Assembly: GCA_015075365.1 (NCBI GenBank)
Contig: JABTUN010000002.1
Span: 868,001 to 932,000 of the forward strand
Source of the DNA: Verrucomicrobiaceae bacterium
Lineage (GTDB): Bacteria > Verrucomicrobiota > Verrucomicrobiia > Verrucomicrobiales > Verrucomicrobiaceae
DNA: 64,000 nt
Direction: 5' to 3'
In this document: piece after piece, positions 31,696 to 41,308 of the stretch
Numbering within the stretch: the first letter of the stretch is position 1
Layout of the letters: each line of letters starts with the position of its first letter
Notes under the pieces: model-generated
The model's database searches: none
Seen by the model: only the letters and a program-made list of their open reading frames with translations
Told to the model about the DNA's origin: nothing
Program-made: the position numbers and the translations under genes

Positions 31696-31906
31696 GGTAG
31701 GGACGCGCTGCGCCGCGTCCCATTTGTCCGTGGGCGGAGGTGGCGGTAGGGACGCGCTGCGTCGCGTCCCATTTGTCGGCGGGCGGAGGTGGTGGTTGGG
31801 ACGCGCTGCGCCGCGTCCGACTTGTTCGATCACGTTCCAAGGCTCCGCACCGCCCACCACCTTCGCCCTCCCATGCAACACGGACCCGACGCAGCGGGTC
31901 CCTACC
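31696..31906. repeat. REP/BIME-like element F with triplicated left hairpin
   Basis: The left hairpin occurs three times (about 31696, 31745 and 31794, the last starting GGTTGGGACG), followed by a degenerate interior and one right hairpin ending CCCTACC. The module GAGGAGCCGCCGGGACGCCC directly precedes it and recurs alone at about 31912-31941, marking a partial copy after the element. Confidence 0.85.
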
Positions 31907-32047
31907 ATCCTTGAGGAGCCGCCGGGACGCCCAGGAAACGGCTGGTGGGGGCTTTCGGGGCTCGATTCAGGCTCCTTCAACTCGCGGGTGCAGGGGTGGC
32001 ATGTATCAGCCAGTTGCAGCCTAACCATGCTTCATCCACGACTCTTT

Positions 32048-33007
32048 TCAGATTCTCCCTGCTTTCGCTAAACGCCAATAATAGCGACCTGATGCTGTAA
32101 GCCTACACGACTGGCTTGTCATTGCTGCGTCATACATGTGATCGGCCCCCACCGGGACCAGCAAGTAAACTCGATTCAACACCTGAAGTTTTTGGAAGAT
32201 CTCCACTTTTGCAGGGTCGGCAGTTGGACTCGACGACTCGAATTCAGGTGTAAGGGGCAAGTCTTCCGCTGGAAGAGGAAATAAGGTTGGGAGTTGCCGG
32301 AGAATAGGTGCCGGAACAGACGGATGGCACTTTCTTAGCGGTATCAGCTGAGCAACATGCGATTTAAACAACGGGCGCTGACTCCATGCGCCCAGTGCAG
32401 CTTCTACGAACGCATAAACAGCAGGTGCTGAAACATCTCCCAGTATATCAGCAGCACCTCCTTCCAGAGCGTCGGCGACCAATGAAGTGAACAGCCCTCC
32501 CCCACCAACTTCCACGGAAACTTGTGAGCCCCGGCTAGCCGTGAGAATGGAAACACCTTCACGCAGCAAGGCTTTTGTGTTGTCAATTGCGCTAATGTTT
32601 CCGAGATGGCCTGCATGGCAACAGTCGAGCAATATTACAACTTCGCGTGCCCTTGACTGATTTGCCATGTCGATGACTTCCATCATCCAAACACCTGGAT
32701 CGTATCCACGCGCATCTTGGGTAACAAGATAGCCCCCAAGATTGTTTTCGGCTCCGTGTCCGGAAAAGCTTAGTAATGCTACGTCTGCGGGGTGCCTGAA
32801 TAGCTCATTGATTTCCTCTCTTAATTTGGGGCGTGTCACCAAAGACGGGTCACCACCAATCGGTGCCGTCAACTCTCTAACATCAAAGTTTGGAGATCCG
32901 TCTTCATGACTTCTAAGCACGGTCGCAAGTTTTACCGCGTCACTGACGCAGCCATGCAATTCACCAAAAGCATAGTTGTCGATTCCAACACAAAGGGCGC
33001 GGCGCAT
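32048..33007 (-). CDS. caspase-like protease (peptidase C14), putative effector paired with TIR protein
   Basis: The 319-residue protein has a caspase/metacaspase fold at about residues 1-230. It begins 'MRRALCVGIDNYAFGELHGC', the catalytic His84 lies in 'VALLSFSGHGAENNLGGYLV' and the catalytic Cys130 in 'VVILLDCCHAGHLG'. A distinct C-terminal region (about 262-319: 'YLLVPVGADHMYDAAM', 'CRLTASGRYYWRLAKAGRI') may be a small recognition or regulatory domain. There is no signal peptide, so it acts in the cytoplasm. It starts 23 bp after the TIR-like gene stop. In TIR-caspase Thoeris systems a TIR-made nucleotide activates such a protease; that function is inferred here. AT-rich composition suggests horizontal transfer. 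Confidence 0.9.
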   Translation of the reverse strand: MRRALCVGIDNYAFGELHGCVSDAVKLATVLRSHEDGSPNFDVRELTAPIGGDPSLVTRPKLREEINELFRHPADVALLSFSGHGAENNLGGYLVTQDARGYDPGVWMMEVIDMANQSRAREVVILLDCCHAGHLGNISAIDNTKALLREGVSILTASRGSQVSVEVGGGGLFTSLVADALEGGAADILGDVSAPAVYAFVEAALGAWSQRPLFKSHVAQLIPLRKCHPSVPAPILRQLPTLFPLPAEDLPLTPEFESSSPTADPAKVEIFQKLQVLNRVYLLVPVGADHMYDAAMTSQSCRLTASGRYYWRLAKAGRI

Positions 33008-33030
33008 AGAGAGATCAAGCGTATTAGGGA

Positions 33031-33414
33031 TCAGCGTGCACCGTCGATCAACGCCTTCAAGTTGTCCCATGTCCACTTGTAGATTTTGTCAGTGGCAAGA
33101 GCTGTGGTTGGCTTAGTGCATGTGGCACCATTGCGCCCCCACAGAAGGAAATATGGTTTCCGGCACTGTTTAGCGATTTCTAGCTCATCAGCCACACCTC
33201 GTGCCGTGTGCGTATGCTCGCCACACAGGACAATCACAACATCCACGTTATCCATTCGTCGGCGCACCTTTTCTTTCCAATCCCCAGGCAAGTGATCCTT
33301 GATTGATCTGTCTTTGATCTCAAATGGCGTATCCGGGTGCTTAGCTTGACCAGCAAGCAGATTCCGGAGGTCTTCGTCGTGATCGTAATCGAAGCTGATG
33401 AATGCTCGTTTCAT
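33031..33414 (-). CDS. DUF1863/ThsB-like TIR-domain protein
   Basis: The 127-residue protein is a single TIR-like domain of the MTH538/DUF1863 type: 'MKRAFISFDYDHDEDLRNLL', 'DRSIKDHLPGDWKEKVRRRM', 'VDVVIVLCGEHTHTARGV', 'ADELEIAKQCRKPYFLLWG' and a closing 'YKWTWDNLKALIDG'. Glu77 in the V-x-x-E-L-x-x-A helix is at the position of the catalytic glutamate of TIR NADases. ThsB proteins of this type sense infection and make a cyclic ADP-ribose signal. The start 33414 is where family proteins begin; the upstream in-frame extension is Arg-rich and antisense-like. It lies 43 bp after the thiC stop and 23 bp before the caspase gene. Confidence 0.85.
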   Translation of the reverse strand: MKRAFISFDYDHDEDLRNLLAGQAKHPDTPFEIKDRSIKDHLPGDWKEKVRRRMDNVDVVIVLCGEHTHTARGVADELEIAKQCRKPYFLLWGRNGATCTKPTTALATDKIYKWTWDNLKALIDGAR

Positions 33415-33457
33415 GACTGTGATTGGATTTATGTGAACGATCTGACAATTACTGCGC

Positions 33458-35452
<1,995 letters not shown>

Positions 35453-35457
35453 GGGAA

Positions 35458-35590
35458 GCGGAGAGCGGAGAGCGGAGGGCTGAGGGCTGAGGGCGGAGAG
35501 CGGAGGGCTGAGGGCTGAGGGCGGAGGGCTGAGGGCTGAGGGCGGAGGGCGGAGAGTCAGAGGTCAGACGTGAGATGTCAGAGGTGGGGG
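35458..35590. repeat. GGCTGAGGGCGGAG short tandem repeats in the thiC leader
   Basis: Between the TPP riboswitch and the thiC start the plus strand reads as iterated GGAGAGCGGAGGGCTGAGGG units of 7-14 bp for about 100 bp. It then shows 'AGAGGTCAGACGTGAGATGT', which shares 17 bases with the inverted repeat at 11006. In the thiC mRNA this becomes a C/T-rich leader with CTCAGCCCT iterations. It adds length between riboswitch and ribosome site and contains no gene. Confidence 0.8.
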
Positions 35591-35661
35591 AGATCGGTAG
35601 GCGGTGAACAGTTTTCAGTGAGCGGTGGCGGCCTGTGGCCGGAACTGAGAATCCTCCGAGC

Positions 35662-35752
35662 GAGCTCCCTTCGGCGGCATGACCCGCATCAGGTTCGGAG
35701 GGTTCGGATCGAGGAAGATCCGTCTCAGTCCCTGCGGCGGGACGCCCCTGTC
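35662..35752 (-). ncRNA. TPP (THI-box) riboswitch
   Basis: On the minus strand the conserved THI elements appear in order: AGGGGCGTC, GCAGGGACTGAGA, a variable stem (CGGATCTTCCTCGATCCG), AACCCTCCGAACCTGATGCG, GGTCATGCCGCCGAAGGGA. The CUGAGA and ACCUGAU-GGuCAUGCC cores bind the pyrimidine and pyrophosphate of thiamine pyrophosphate. It sits 210 bp upstream of thiC on the same strand, so it should lower thiC expression when TPP is abundant, by termination or by hiding the ribosome site. Confidence 0.93.
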
Positions 35753-35861
35753 GTGACGGGCGGATTGTCGGGGAGGGAGGGCGTTCGTCAACGGGGTTTT
35801 GTGAGCGGAGCGCGGGAGCGGTGCGAGATGCGGGCGCGGGCGGGCGTTCCATGCGCCCACC

Positions 35862-36815
35862 ATGAAACTCGTCCTCCCGCTCCTCCTGCTGACCACGCTC
35901 GCCTTTGCCGCCGACACCCCGGCGAAAAAGAAGGCCGAGGCCCCCGCGAAAAAAGCCCCGGCCAAGCGCGTCTATCCAAAGAACCCGCCGCCGACCGTGG
36001 CCAACCTCAAGTACGGCCCGCATGAGCGCAACGTGCTGGACTTCTGGCAGGCGAAGTCGGACAAGCCGACACCGCTGGCCTTCCTGATCCACGGCGGCGG
36101 CTGGATGGGCGGGGACAAGGCGGGCTTTGCCGTGGAGCCGTTCCTGAAGGAGGGCATCTCTGTCGTCTCGATCAACTACCGCTACATCTCCCAGGCGCAG
36201 GAGGTGGTGCCGCCGGTGAAGGCCCCGCTGCACGACGCGGCGCTGGCGCTTCAAACCGTGCGCAGCAAGGCGGCGGAGTGGAACATCGACAAAACACGCA
36301 TCGGCGCCAGCGGCGGCAGCGCGGGCGCGTGCAGCAGCCTGTGGCTGGCCTTTCACCCGGACCTGGCCGACCCCAAGAGCGACAACCCCGTGGCCCGCGA
36401 GTCCACACGCCTGATGTGCGCGGCGGTGAACGGCGCGCAGACCACGCTGGACCCGCAGCAGATGAAGGAATGGACGCCGAACAGCAAGTACGGCGGCCAT
36501 GCTTTCCTGCCGGGCAAGGAACGCCCGAGCTTCGAGGCCTTCCTGGCCGCGCGGGAAAAAATCCTGCCCTGGATCGCCGAGTACTCGCCTTACGCGCTCG
36601 TCACGAGCGACGACCCGCCGGTTTATCTCTCCTTCAGCGGCCCGCCGAACCTCGGCAAGGAGGAGCGCGATCCGACGCACACCGCGAACTTTGGCGTGAA
36701 GCTGCAGGAGCACTGCAAGGCGAACGGCGTGACCTGTGACCTCGTTTATCCCGGCGCGGCGGATGTGAAGCACAAATCGACGACCGAATACTTGATTGCG
36801 ACACTGAAGAAGTAA
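35862..36815 (+). CDS. secreted alpha/beta hydrolase
   Basis: The 317-residue protein has a signal peptide (MKLVLPLLLLTTLAFAA) and a short Lys/Ala/Pro linker. The hydrolase core follows with HGGG at residues 77-80 (oxyanion hole), 'DKTRIGASGGSAGA' with nucleophile Ser153, and a late 'DVKHKSTTEYL' that may hold the catalytic His. The body after the elbow is shortened and contains an unusual 'SSLWLAFHPDLADPKSDNPV' segment. It is related in design to the hydrolase at 1991 but not a close copy. The gene is divergent from thiC. Substrate unknown, probably an acylated compound outside the cytoplasm. Confidence 0.88.
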   Translation: MKLVLPLLLLTTLAFAADTPAKKKAEAPAKKAPAKRVYPKNPPPTVANLKYGPHERNVLDFWQAKSDKPTPLAFLIHGGGWMGGDKAGFAVEPFLKEGISVVSINYRYISQAQEVVPPVKAPLHDAALALQTVRSKAAEWNIDKTRIGASGGSAGACSSLWLAFHPDLADPKSDNPVARESTRLMCAAVNGAQTTLDPQQMKEWTPNSKYGGHAFLPGKERPSFEAFLAAREKILPWIAEYSPYALVTSDDPPVYLSFSGPPNLGKEERDPTHTANFGVKLQEHCKANGVTCDLVYPGAADVKHKSTTEYLIATLKK

Positions 36816-36837
36816 GCCTGCCCGCGGCGGAGGTGAT

Positions 36838-36896
36838 CCGGCGTGGTGGAGCAATGGAGTGTTGGAGTCTTGGAGGGATGGAGTATTGGAAATGCA
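36838..36896. repeat. TGGAGTGTTGGAGTCTTGGA-type micro-repeat
   Basis: Between the hydrolase and the alcohol dehydrogenase the plus strand iterates TGGAG(T/G)(N)TTGGA blocks (GGAGCAATGGAGTGTTGGAG, ATGGAGTATTGGAA). It overlaps the upstream in-frame extension of the next gene, which supports the later start for that gene. It resembles other short iterated intergenic repeats in this window. Confidence 0.6.
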
Positions 36897-36919
36897 TCAC
36901 TCCACCAATCCCCAGCTCC

Positions 36920-37909
36920 ATGAAATCCCTCCGCCTCGCCGCGCCACGCCAGTTTGAGGTCCATGCCCTGCCTGAAGCGGCCTCTCCCGGTCCGGGGGAG
37001 GCGCTGGTGGCGATCCGCGCCATCGGCATCTGCGGCACGGATTTCAGCGGCTACCTGGGCAAGATGCCGTTCATCGAGTATCCGCGCATCCTGGGCCATG
37101 AGCTGGGCGTGGAGGTGCTGGCGGCCGGCGCGGGTGTGGCGAACGTGCGCGCCGGGGACCGCTGCGCCGTGGAGCCCTACCTGAACTGCGGGCGCTGCCA
37201 TTCCTGCCAACGCGGCAGCACCAACTGCTGCGAGACGCTGGCCGTGCTGGGCGTGCACTGCGATGGCGGCATGCGGGAGCGCATGCTGCTGCCGGCGGCG
37301 AAGCTGCATGCGTGCAACGAGCTGGGCTTTGAGCAACTGGCGCTGGTGGAGACGCTGGGCATCGGCTGCCACGCGGTGAACCGCGCGGGGGTGACGGCGG
37401 CGGATGACGTGCTGATCATCGGCGCGGGGCCGATCGGCCTCACGGTGCTGGAGTTTGCACGCGCGGCGGGCGCGCGCATCACGGTGCTGGAGATGAGCGA
37501 AGGGCGGCGCGCCTTTGTGAAGGCGCATTATCCCGGTGTGGAGGCGGTGGCATCCCTGCCGGACGAGCCCTGCGCGCAGATCGTCTTTGACGCCACGGGC
37601 AACGCGGACTCCATGGGCCGCGCGCCGCGCCTGGCGCGCTTCACCGGGCGTGTGGTGTATGTGGGCATCACGAAGGAGCCGGTGGCGCTGGACGATCCGC
37701 TGTTTCACCGCCGTGAGCTGACCCTGCTGGCGAGCCGGAACGCGCCGAGCGCGGACTTTCCACGCATCCTGGGCATGATCCGTCGTGGCGAGATCGACAC
37801 GCGGCCGTGGATCAGCCATCGCGGTTCCTTTGATGACCTGCCGGCGCGGATGGAGACGTGGCTGAAGCCGGAGAGCGGCGTGATCAAGGCCGTGGTGAGC
37901 CTGGCTTGA
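36920..37909 (+). CDS. zinc-dependent medium-chain alcohol dehydrogenase
   Basis: The 329-residue MDR enzyme shows the catalytic zinc site 'AIGICGTDFSGYLG' (Cys) and 'PRILGHELGVEVLAAGAG' (His-Glu). The structural zinc lobe 'LNCGRCHSCQRGSTNCC' has four Cys, and the Rossmann loop is 'VLIIGAGPIGLTVLEFARAA'. It oxidises an alcohol or polyol, probably with NAD(P). The class resembles sorbitol/threonine or galactitol-phosphate dehydrogenases; the exact substrate is not assignable. The MKSLRLAAP start excludes the micro-repeat. It converges on lipA with 7 bp between stops. Confidence 0.9.
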   Translation: MKSLRLAAPRQFEVHALPEAASPGPGEALVAIRAIGICGTDFSGYLGKMPFIEYPRILGHELGVEVLAAGAGVANVRAGDRCAVEPYLNCGRCHSCQRGSTNCCETLAVLGVHCDGGMRERMLLPAAKLHACNELGFEQLALVETLGIGCHAVNRAGVTAADDVLIIGAGPIGLTVLEFARAAGARITVLEMSEGRRAFVKAHYPGVEAVASLPDEPCAQIVFDATGNADSMGRAPRLARFTGRVVYVGITKEPVALDDPLFHRRELTLLASRNAPSADFPRILGMIRRGEIDTRPWISHRGSFDDLPARMETWLKPESGVIKAVVSLA

Positions 37910-37916
37910 CAGGCTG

Positions 37917-38822
37917 CTAATCGTCGAGATCGAGCTCCGGCTTGAAATCCGCGGCGTGATACGAGCTGCGCACCAGCGGCGCGCTGGCGACGTGTTTGAA
38001 GCCCTTGTTGAGCGCGATCTGCTTGTAGTTCTCGAAGGTGTCCGGGTGGATGTACTCGATGACGGGCAGGTGCTGCGGAGAAGGGCGGAGGTACTGGCCG
38101 AGCGTGAGCACGGTGACATCGTGCTCGCGGAGGTCGTCCATGGCCTGGAAGAGCTCCACCTCCGTCTCGCCCAGGCCGAGCATGAGGCCGCTCTTTGTGG
38201 AGCACTGGAAGCCCATCTCGCGCGCCATGGACTTGGCGCGTTTGAGCACATGCAGGCTGCGGTGATACTGCGCGCGGCTGCGGACGAGCGGGGTGAGACG
38301 CTCCACCGTCTCCAGGTTATGATTGAAGATGTGGGGGCGCGCCTTCATCACGACTTCGAGGGCATCGTCCTTGCCGTTGAAGTCGGGGACGAGGATTTCG
38401 ATGGTGATGGTGGGCACGGCCTCGCGCACGGCCTCGATGGTGCGCGCGAAATGCTCCGCGCCGCCGTCTTTGACATCGTCACGCGCCACGGCGGTGATGA
38501 CGATGTGATTCAGGCCCATGCGCTTGGTGGCCTCGGCCACGCGCTGCGGCTCATCGGCCTCCAGGGCGAAGGGCTTGGCCGTTTTGACGGCGCAAAAGCC
38601 GCAGGCGCGCGTGCAGCGGTCCCCGGCGATCATGAAGGTGGCGGTGCCCTGGCTCCAGCATTCCCAGCGGTTCGGGCACTGGGCCTCCTCGCACACGGTG
38701 TGGAGCTTGAGATCGGTGATGAGGCCCTTGGTGCTCCAGAACTTCGGATCACGCGGCAGGGTGACGCGAATCCAGTCGGGTTTTTTGTCGCGGTGAAGGG
38801 CGGGGTCGATCTTGGGAGTCAT
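37917..38822 (-). CDS. lipA: lipoyl synthase
   Basis: The 301-residue radical-SAM enzyme inserts two sulfurs into octanoyl-lipoyl domains. The auxiliary cluster ligands are Cys44, Cys49 and Cys55 ('HTVCEEAQCPNRWECWSQG'). The SAM cluster is C70-x3-C74-x2-C77 ('GDRCTRACGFCAVKT'). The C-terminal 'SAPLVRSSYHAADF' carries the conserved Ser that ligates the auxiliary cluster. The length is typical. It is followed on the same strand by a DUF2959 gene upstream (16 bp) and a glutaredoxin-like gene, which may form one transcript. lipB is not in the window. Confidence 0.97.
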   Translation of the reverse strand: MTPKIDPALHRDKKPDWIRVTLPRDPKFWSTKGLITDLKLHTVCEEAQCPNRWECWSQGTATFMIAGDRCTRACGFCAVKTAKPFALEADEPQRVAEATKRMGLNHIVITAVARDDVKDGGAEHFARTIEAVREAVPTITIEILVPDFNGKDDALEVVMKARPHIFNHNLETVERLTPLVRSRAQYHRSLHVLKRAKSMAREMGFQCSTKSGLMLGLGETEVELFQAMDDLREHDVTVLTLGQYLRPSPQHLPVIEYIHPDTFENYKQIALNKGFKHVASAPLVRSSYHAADFKPELDLDD

Positions 38823-38837
38823 TTCAGTCGGGGAGTA

Positions 38838-39476
38838 TCACTGGAGGGTCTGGATGAAGCGGTCGGCCTCGGCGATGGAGCGGTTCATCTGATCGAGCAG
38901 GCGCTGGATGCCGGCCTGGATGTTGTCCGCGGTGCCGCGCAGGGAGCCGATGGCGGCGGCGTTGAGGTTGTGCTTCAAATAAAGCACCTGGTCACGGAAC
39001 TGGCGCAGCACCGGGTCCATGGAGTCCTCCGCGGCATGCAGGGAGCGGGAGAGCTGCTCGAAGCGGGCGCGGGTGTCCGCCAGCTTGCGGCGGCTGTCGG
39101 CGGCGAGCGAGGCGCTCTCGTACTGCCGCGCCTCACGCTCCCATTCGCGGAAGAGATCCTTCGCGACCTGATCGACCTCGCGCACCTGGGCGCGGACGGC
39201 GGCGGCCTGCTGCTCGCAGTCGTCATACTCGGCCTTGAAGCGGTCGTAGGCGCTTTCAAGGCTGCCGCCTTTGAAGCCGGTGATCTTCTTCAACTGCGTG
39301 AGCGCGTCGGTGAACTCCTCGCCGGCCTCCTTTTGCTCGCCGCGGGCCTTTTTGACGGCGCGGATGAGCAGGTCACGCTTTTCGTAACCGATCTTCTCCA
39401 TGGCGGAGTAATAGACCGAGCTGCACGAGGAGAGCACGGCGCCAGCCGCGACGGCGAAAAGGAGACGCGGAAGCAT
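38838..39476 (-). CDS. DUF2959 lipoprotein
   Basis: The 212-residue protein has a lipoprotein signal ('LLFAVAAGAVLSSCSS', lipobox LSSC) followed by the family signature 'VYYSAMEKIGYEKRDLLIRA'. The remainder is a long helical coiled coil ('FREWEREARQYESASLAADS', 'LRQFRDQVLYLKHNLNAAAI'). DUF2959 members are outer-membrane or periplasmic helical proteins of unknown function. It lies between lipA and the glutaredoxin-like gene on the same strand. Confidence 0.85.
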   Translation of the reverse strand: MLPRLLFAVAAGAVLSSCSSVYYSAMEKIGYEKRDLLIRAVKKARGEQKEAGEEFTDALTQLKKITGFKGGSLESAYDRFKAEYDDCEQQAAAVRAQVREVDQVAKDLFREWEREARQYESASLAADSRRKLADTRARFEQLSRSLHAAEDSMDPVLRQFRDQVLYLKHNLNAAAIGSLRGTADNIQAGIQRLLDQMNRSIAEADRFIQTLQ

Positions 39477-39484
39477 GAAGCGGA

Positions 39485-39841
39485 TCAGGCGATGATTTTG
39501 ACATTGCCGACGACGCCGGCGGCCATGGCGGCGTGCTGGGCGTCGGAGCAGGCGGAATTTGTGGGCGCGTCAGCCTCGGCATCGCTTTTTTCGAGCAGGC
39601 CGTTTTGTGTCATCCATGCCTCGACCTCGTCACCGCTGATGTCGGCGAGCATGGTGCCGTTGATCTCGACGCAGGGGGAGAGGGGCTGTCCGCTCCGCTG
39701 CTCCATCTCCCAGCGGAAGGCGGGATTCTTGATGATGTCCTTTTCCTCGTAATCGAGGCCGTATTTGCGGAAGATGGCGCGCACGCCTTCGCTCCAGCCG
39801 CAGTAGGTTTTGAGATAAGCGGTGATTTTGGGGGCTTGCAT
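39485..39841 (-). CDS. glutaredoxin-like protein
   Basis: The 118-residue thioredoxin-fold protein starts 'MQAPKITAYLKTYCGWSEGV', where the active-site motif is CGWS, a monothiol-like single Cys. It continues with 'KYGLDYEEKDIIKNPAFRWE', the conserved cis-Pro 'GQPLSPCVEINGTMLADISG' and 'EVEAWMTQNGLLEKS'. It is therefore more likely a monothiol-type disulfide or cluster-handling protein than a dithiol reductase. The ATG at 39841 was chosen; the upstream 23 in-frame residues are Pro/His-rich. The last 25 residues are a low-complexity tail. Confidence 0.85.
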   Translation of the reverse strand: MQAPKITAYLKTYCGWSEGVRAIFRKYGLDYEEKDIIKNPAFRWEMEQRSGQPLSPCVEINGTMLADISGDEVEAWMTQNGLLEKSDAEADAPTNSACSDAQHAAMAAGVVGNVKIIA

Positions 39842-39979
39842 GGTTTTTGGGGTGTGTGGGGTGGGCAGGGAGAGTAACGGGCCGGGCGGCGAATGCAAAC
39901 CGTGGTTCATTCAAGGCACAGGCCGCTTCAAGGCTGAATCTCTTGCGCGCACGGTGGCGCGCTCCATCCTCCGCGGCCC

Positions 39980-40585
39980 ATGGAACACGTCCTCGTCATC
40001 CCCCGCTCTCTTTTTGACCAACTCGGCAGCTTTCAGGGCTTCCAACCTGACGCGGAGCGCTACCTGCACGCGATGCTGGCCGATGGCGCGAATTTTTTCA
40101 TGGAGCGCCCGGCGGCGGAGAATGATCCCACGCACAAGCAGCTCATCCCGTATGCCATCTTCCACCATGCGGGGCGCTACCTCAGCTACACGCGCGGCGG
40201 CAGCTCGGGGGAGAAGCGGCTCGTGGCAAAGCGCTCGATCGGCATCGGCGGCCACATCAACCCGGTGGATGCCTCCCAGGACAGCCTGGGCGAGACGATG
40301 TACTACAACGGCGTCGAGCGCGAGATGGCGGAGGAGCTCGTGATCGGCGGCACGCACACGCAGCGCGTGATCGGGCTCATCAACGATGATTCGACGGAGG
40401 TGGGCAGCGTGCATCTCGGCGTGGTGCATCTGTTTGAGCTGTCGATGGATGAGGTGCGCTCCAATGAGGACGCCATCCAGGATCTGCGCTTTCACAGCCT
40501 CGATGAGCTGCACGCGATGCGCGACCAGCTCGAGACGTGGTCGCAAATCTGCATCGACCACCTGTGGCAGCGCGTGGGTGGTTGA
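39980..40585 (+). CDS. NUDIX-like phosphoesterase
   Basis: The 201-residue protein matches predicted NUDIX-family phosphoesterases. It shows 'VAKRSIGIGGHINPVDASQD', then a Nudix-like helix 'YYNGVEREMAEELVIGG' in which REMAEEL supplies the metal-binding glutamates, and 'VGSVHLGVVHLFELSMDEV'. The spacing in the Nudix box is not canonical, with an insertion between the Gly and the REUxEE helix. It probably hydrolyses a nucleoside diphosphate derivative; substrate unknown. Divergent from the glutaredoxin-like gene, 48 bp upstream of the sigma factor. Confidence 0.85.
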   Translation: MEHVLVIPRSLFDQLGSFQGFQPDAERYLHAMLADGANFFMERPAAENDPTHKQLIPYAIFHHAGRYLSYTRGGSSGEKRLVAKRSIGIGGHINPVDASQDSLGETMYYNGVEREMAEELVIGGTHTQRVIGLINDDSTEVGSVHLGVVHLFELSMDEVRSNEDAIQDLRFHSLDELHAMRDQLETWSQICIDHLWQRVGG

Positions 40586-40633
40586 TGGAAGTAAAGCTTG
40601 TGTCCTTCTCGGGACAATGTTTTGCTAGCCGTA

Positions 40634-41275
40634 ATGCAAGAAGCCTCGCTCCAAGGCTCCGCCGAGCCGCAGTCCGCTCCCCAAGAACCCGTGTCGTCCA
40701 GCGCCGCGGAGGACCGTGAACTCGTCGCCCGCGCCCAGAACGGGGACACGCGTGCCTTTGACAGCCTGATCCGGAAGTACACGCCGAAGCTGTACGGCAT
40801 GGTTTACAACATGACCTCGAACCGGGAGGACACGGCGGACCTGCTGCAGGAGGTGTTTGCGAAGGCCTACCGCTCCCTGGGGCGCTTCATGGGCAAGTCG
40901 TCATTTTACACCTGGATCTACTCGATCGCGGTGAACATGACGCTCAATCATCTCAAGAAGCGCGGAAGGCACATGAAGGTCAGTCTTGACGATGTAGATA
41001 CAGGGATCGAGAACGACCCTGACTTCATCGCCGTGACCACCGCCAAGACCGGTGTGGCGCGCGAAGTGAACATCCACGAGCTGCAAAAAAGATTAAACGC
41101 GGCCATGATGAAGCTGTCTGAGGACCACCGCACGGTGGTGACCCTGTATGACATCCAGGGCCTCCAGCATGCGGAAATCAGCAAGATTCTGGGCGTTTCG
41201 GAAGGCACGGTCAGGTCTCGCTTGTTTTACGCACACCGTCAGTTGCAGGCCTATCTCGAAGACTTCGTCAAATAA
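40634..41275 (+). CDS. ECF-type RNA polymerase sigma factor
   Basis: The 213-residue sigma factor has region 2 ('DTADLLQEVFAKAYRSLGRF', 'SSFYTWIYSIAVNMTLNHLK') for core binding and -10 recognition, and region 4 ('LSEDHRTVVTLYDIQGLQHA', 'EISKILGVSEGTVRSRLFYA') with the -35-binding HTH. It is RpoE/SigW-like. The next gene (33 bp downstream) encodes a small membrane protein with the features of an anti-sigma factor. ATG 40634 (MQEASLQGS) was chosen over a GTG at 40598. The target regulon is unknown. Confidence 0.93.
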   Translation: MQEASLQGSAEPQSAPQEPVSSSAAEDRELVARAQNGDTRAFDSLIRKYTPKLYGMVYNMTSNREDTADLLQEVFAKAYRSLGRFMGKSSFYTWIYSIAVNMTLNHLKKRGRHMKVSLDDVDTGIENDPDFIAVTTAKTGVAREVNIHELQKRLNAAMMKLSEDHRTVVTLYDIQGLQHAEISKILGVSEGTVRSRLFYAHRQLQAYLEDFVK

Positions 41276-41308
41276 ACCGCTCCCATTGAACGATATTCCA
41301 CACCGACC

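Noticed and set aside
30874..32028. 384-codon minus-strand ORF across the minisatellite and REP element F
   Set aside because: It is made of repeat DNA (heptads and hairpin sequence) and has no recognisable domain.
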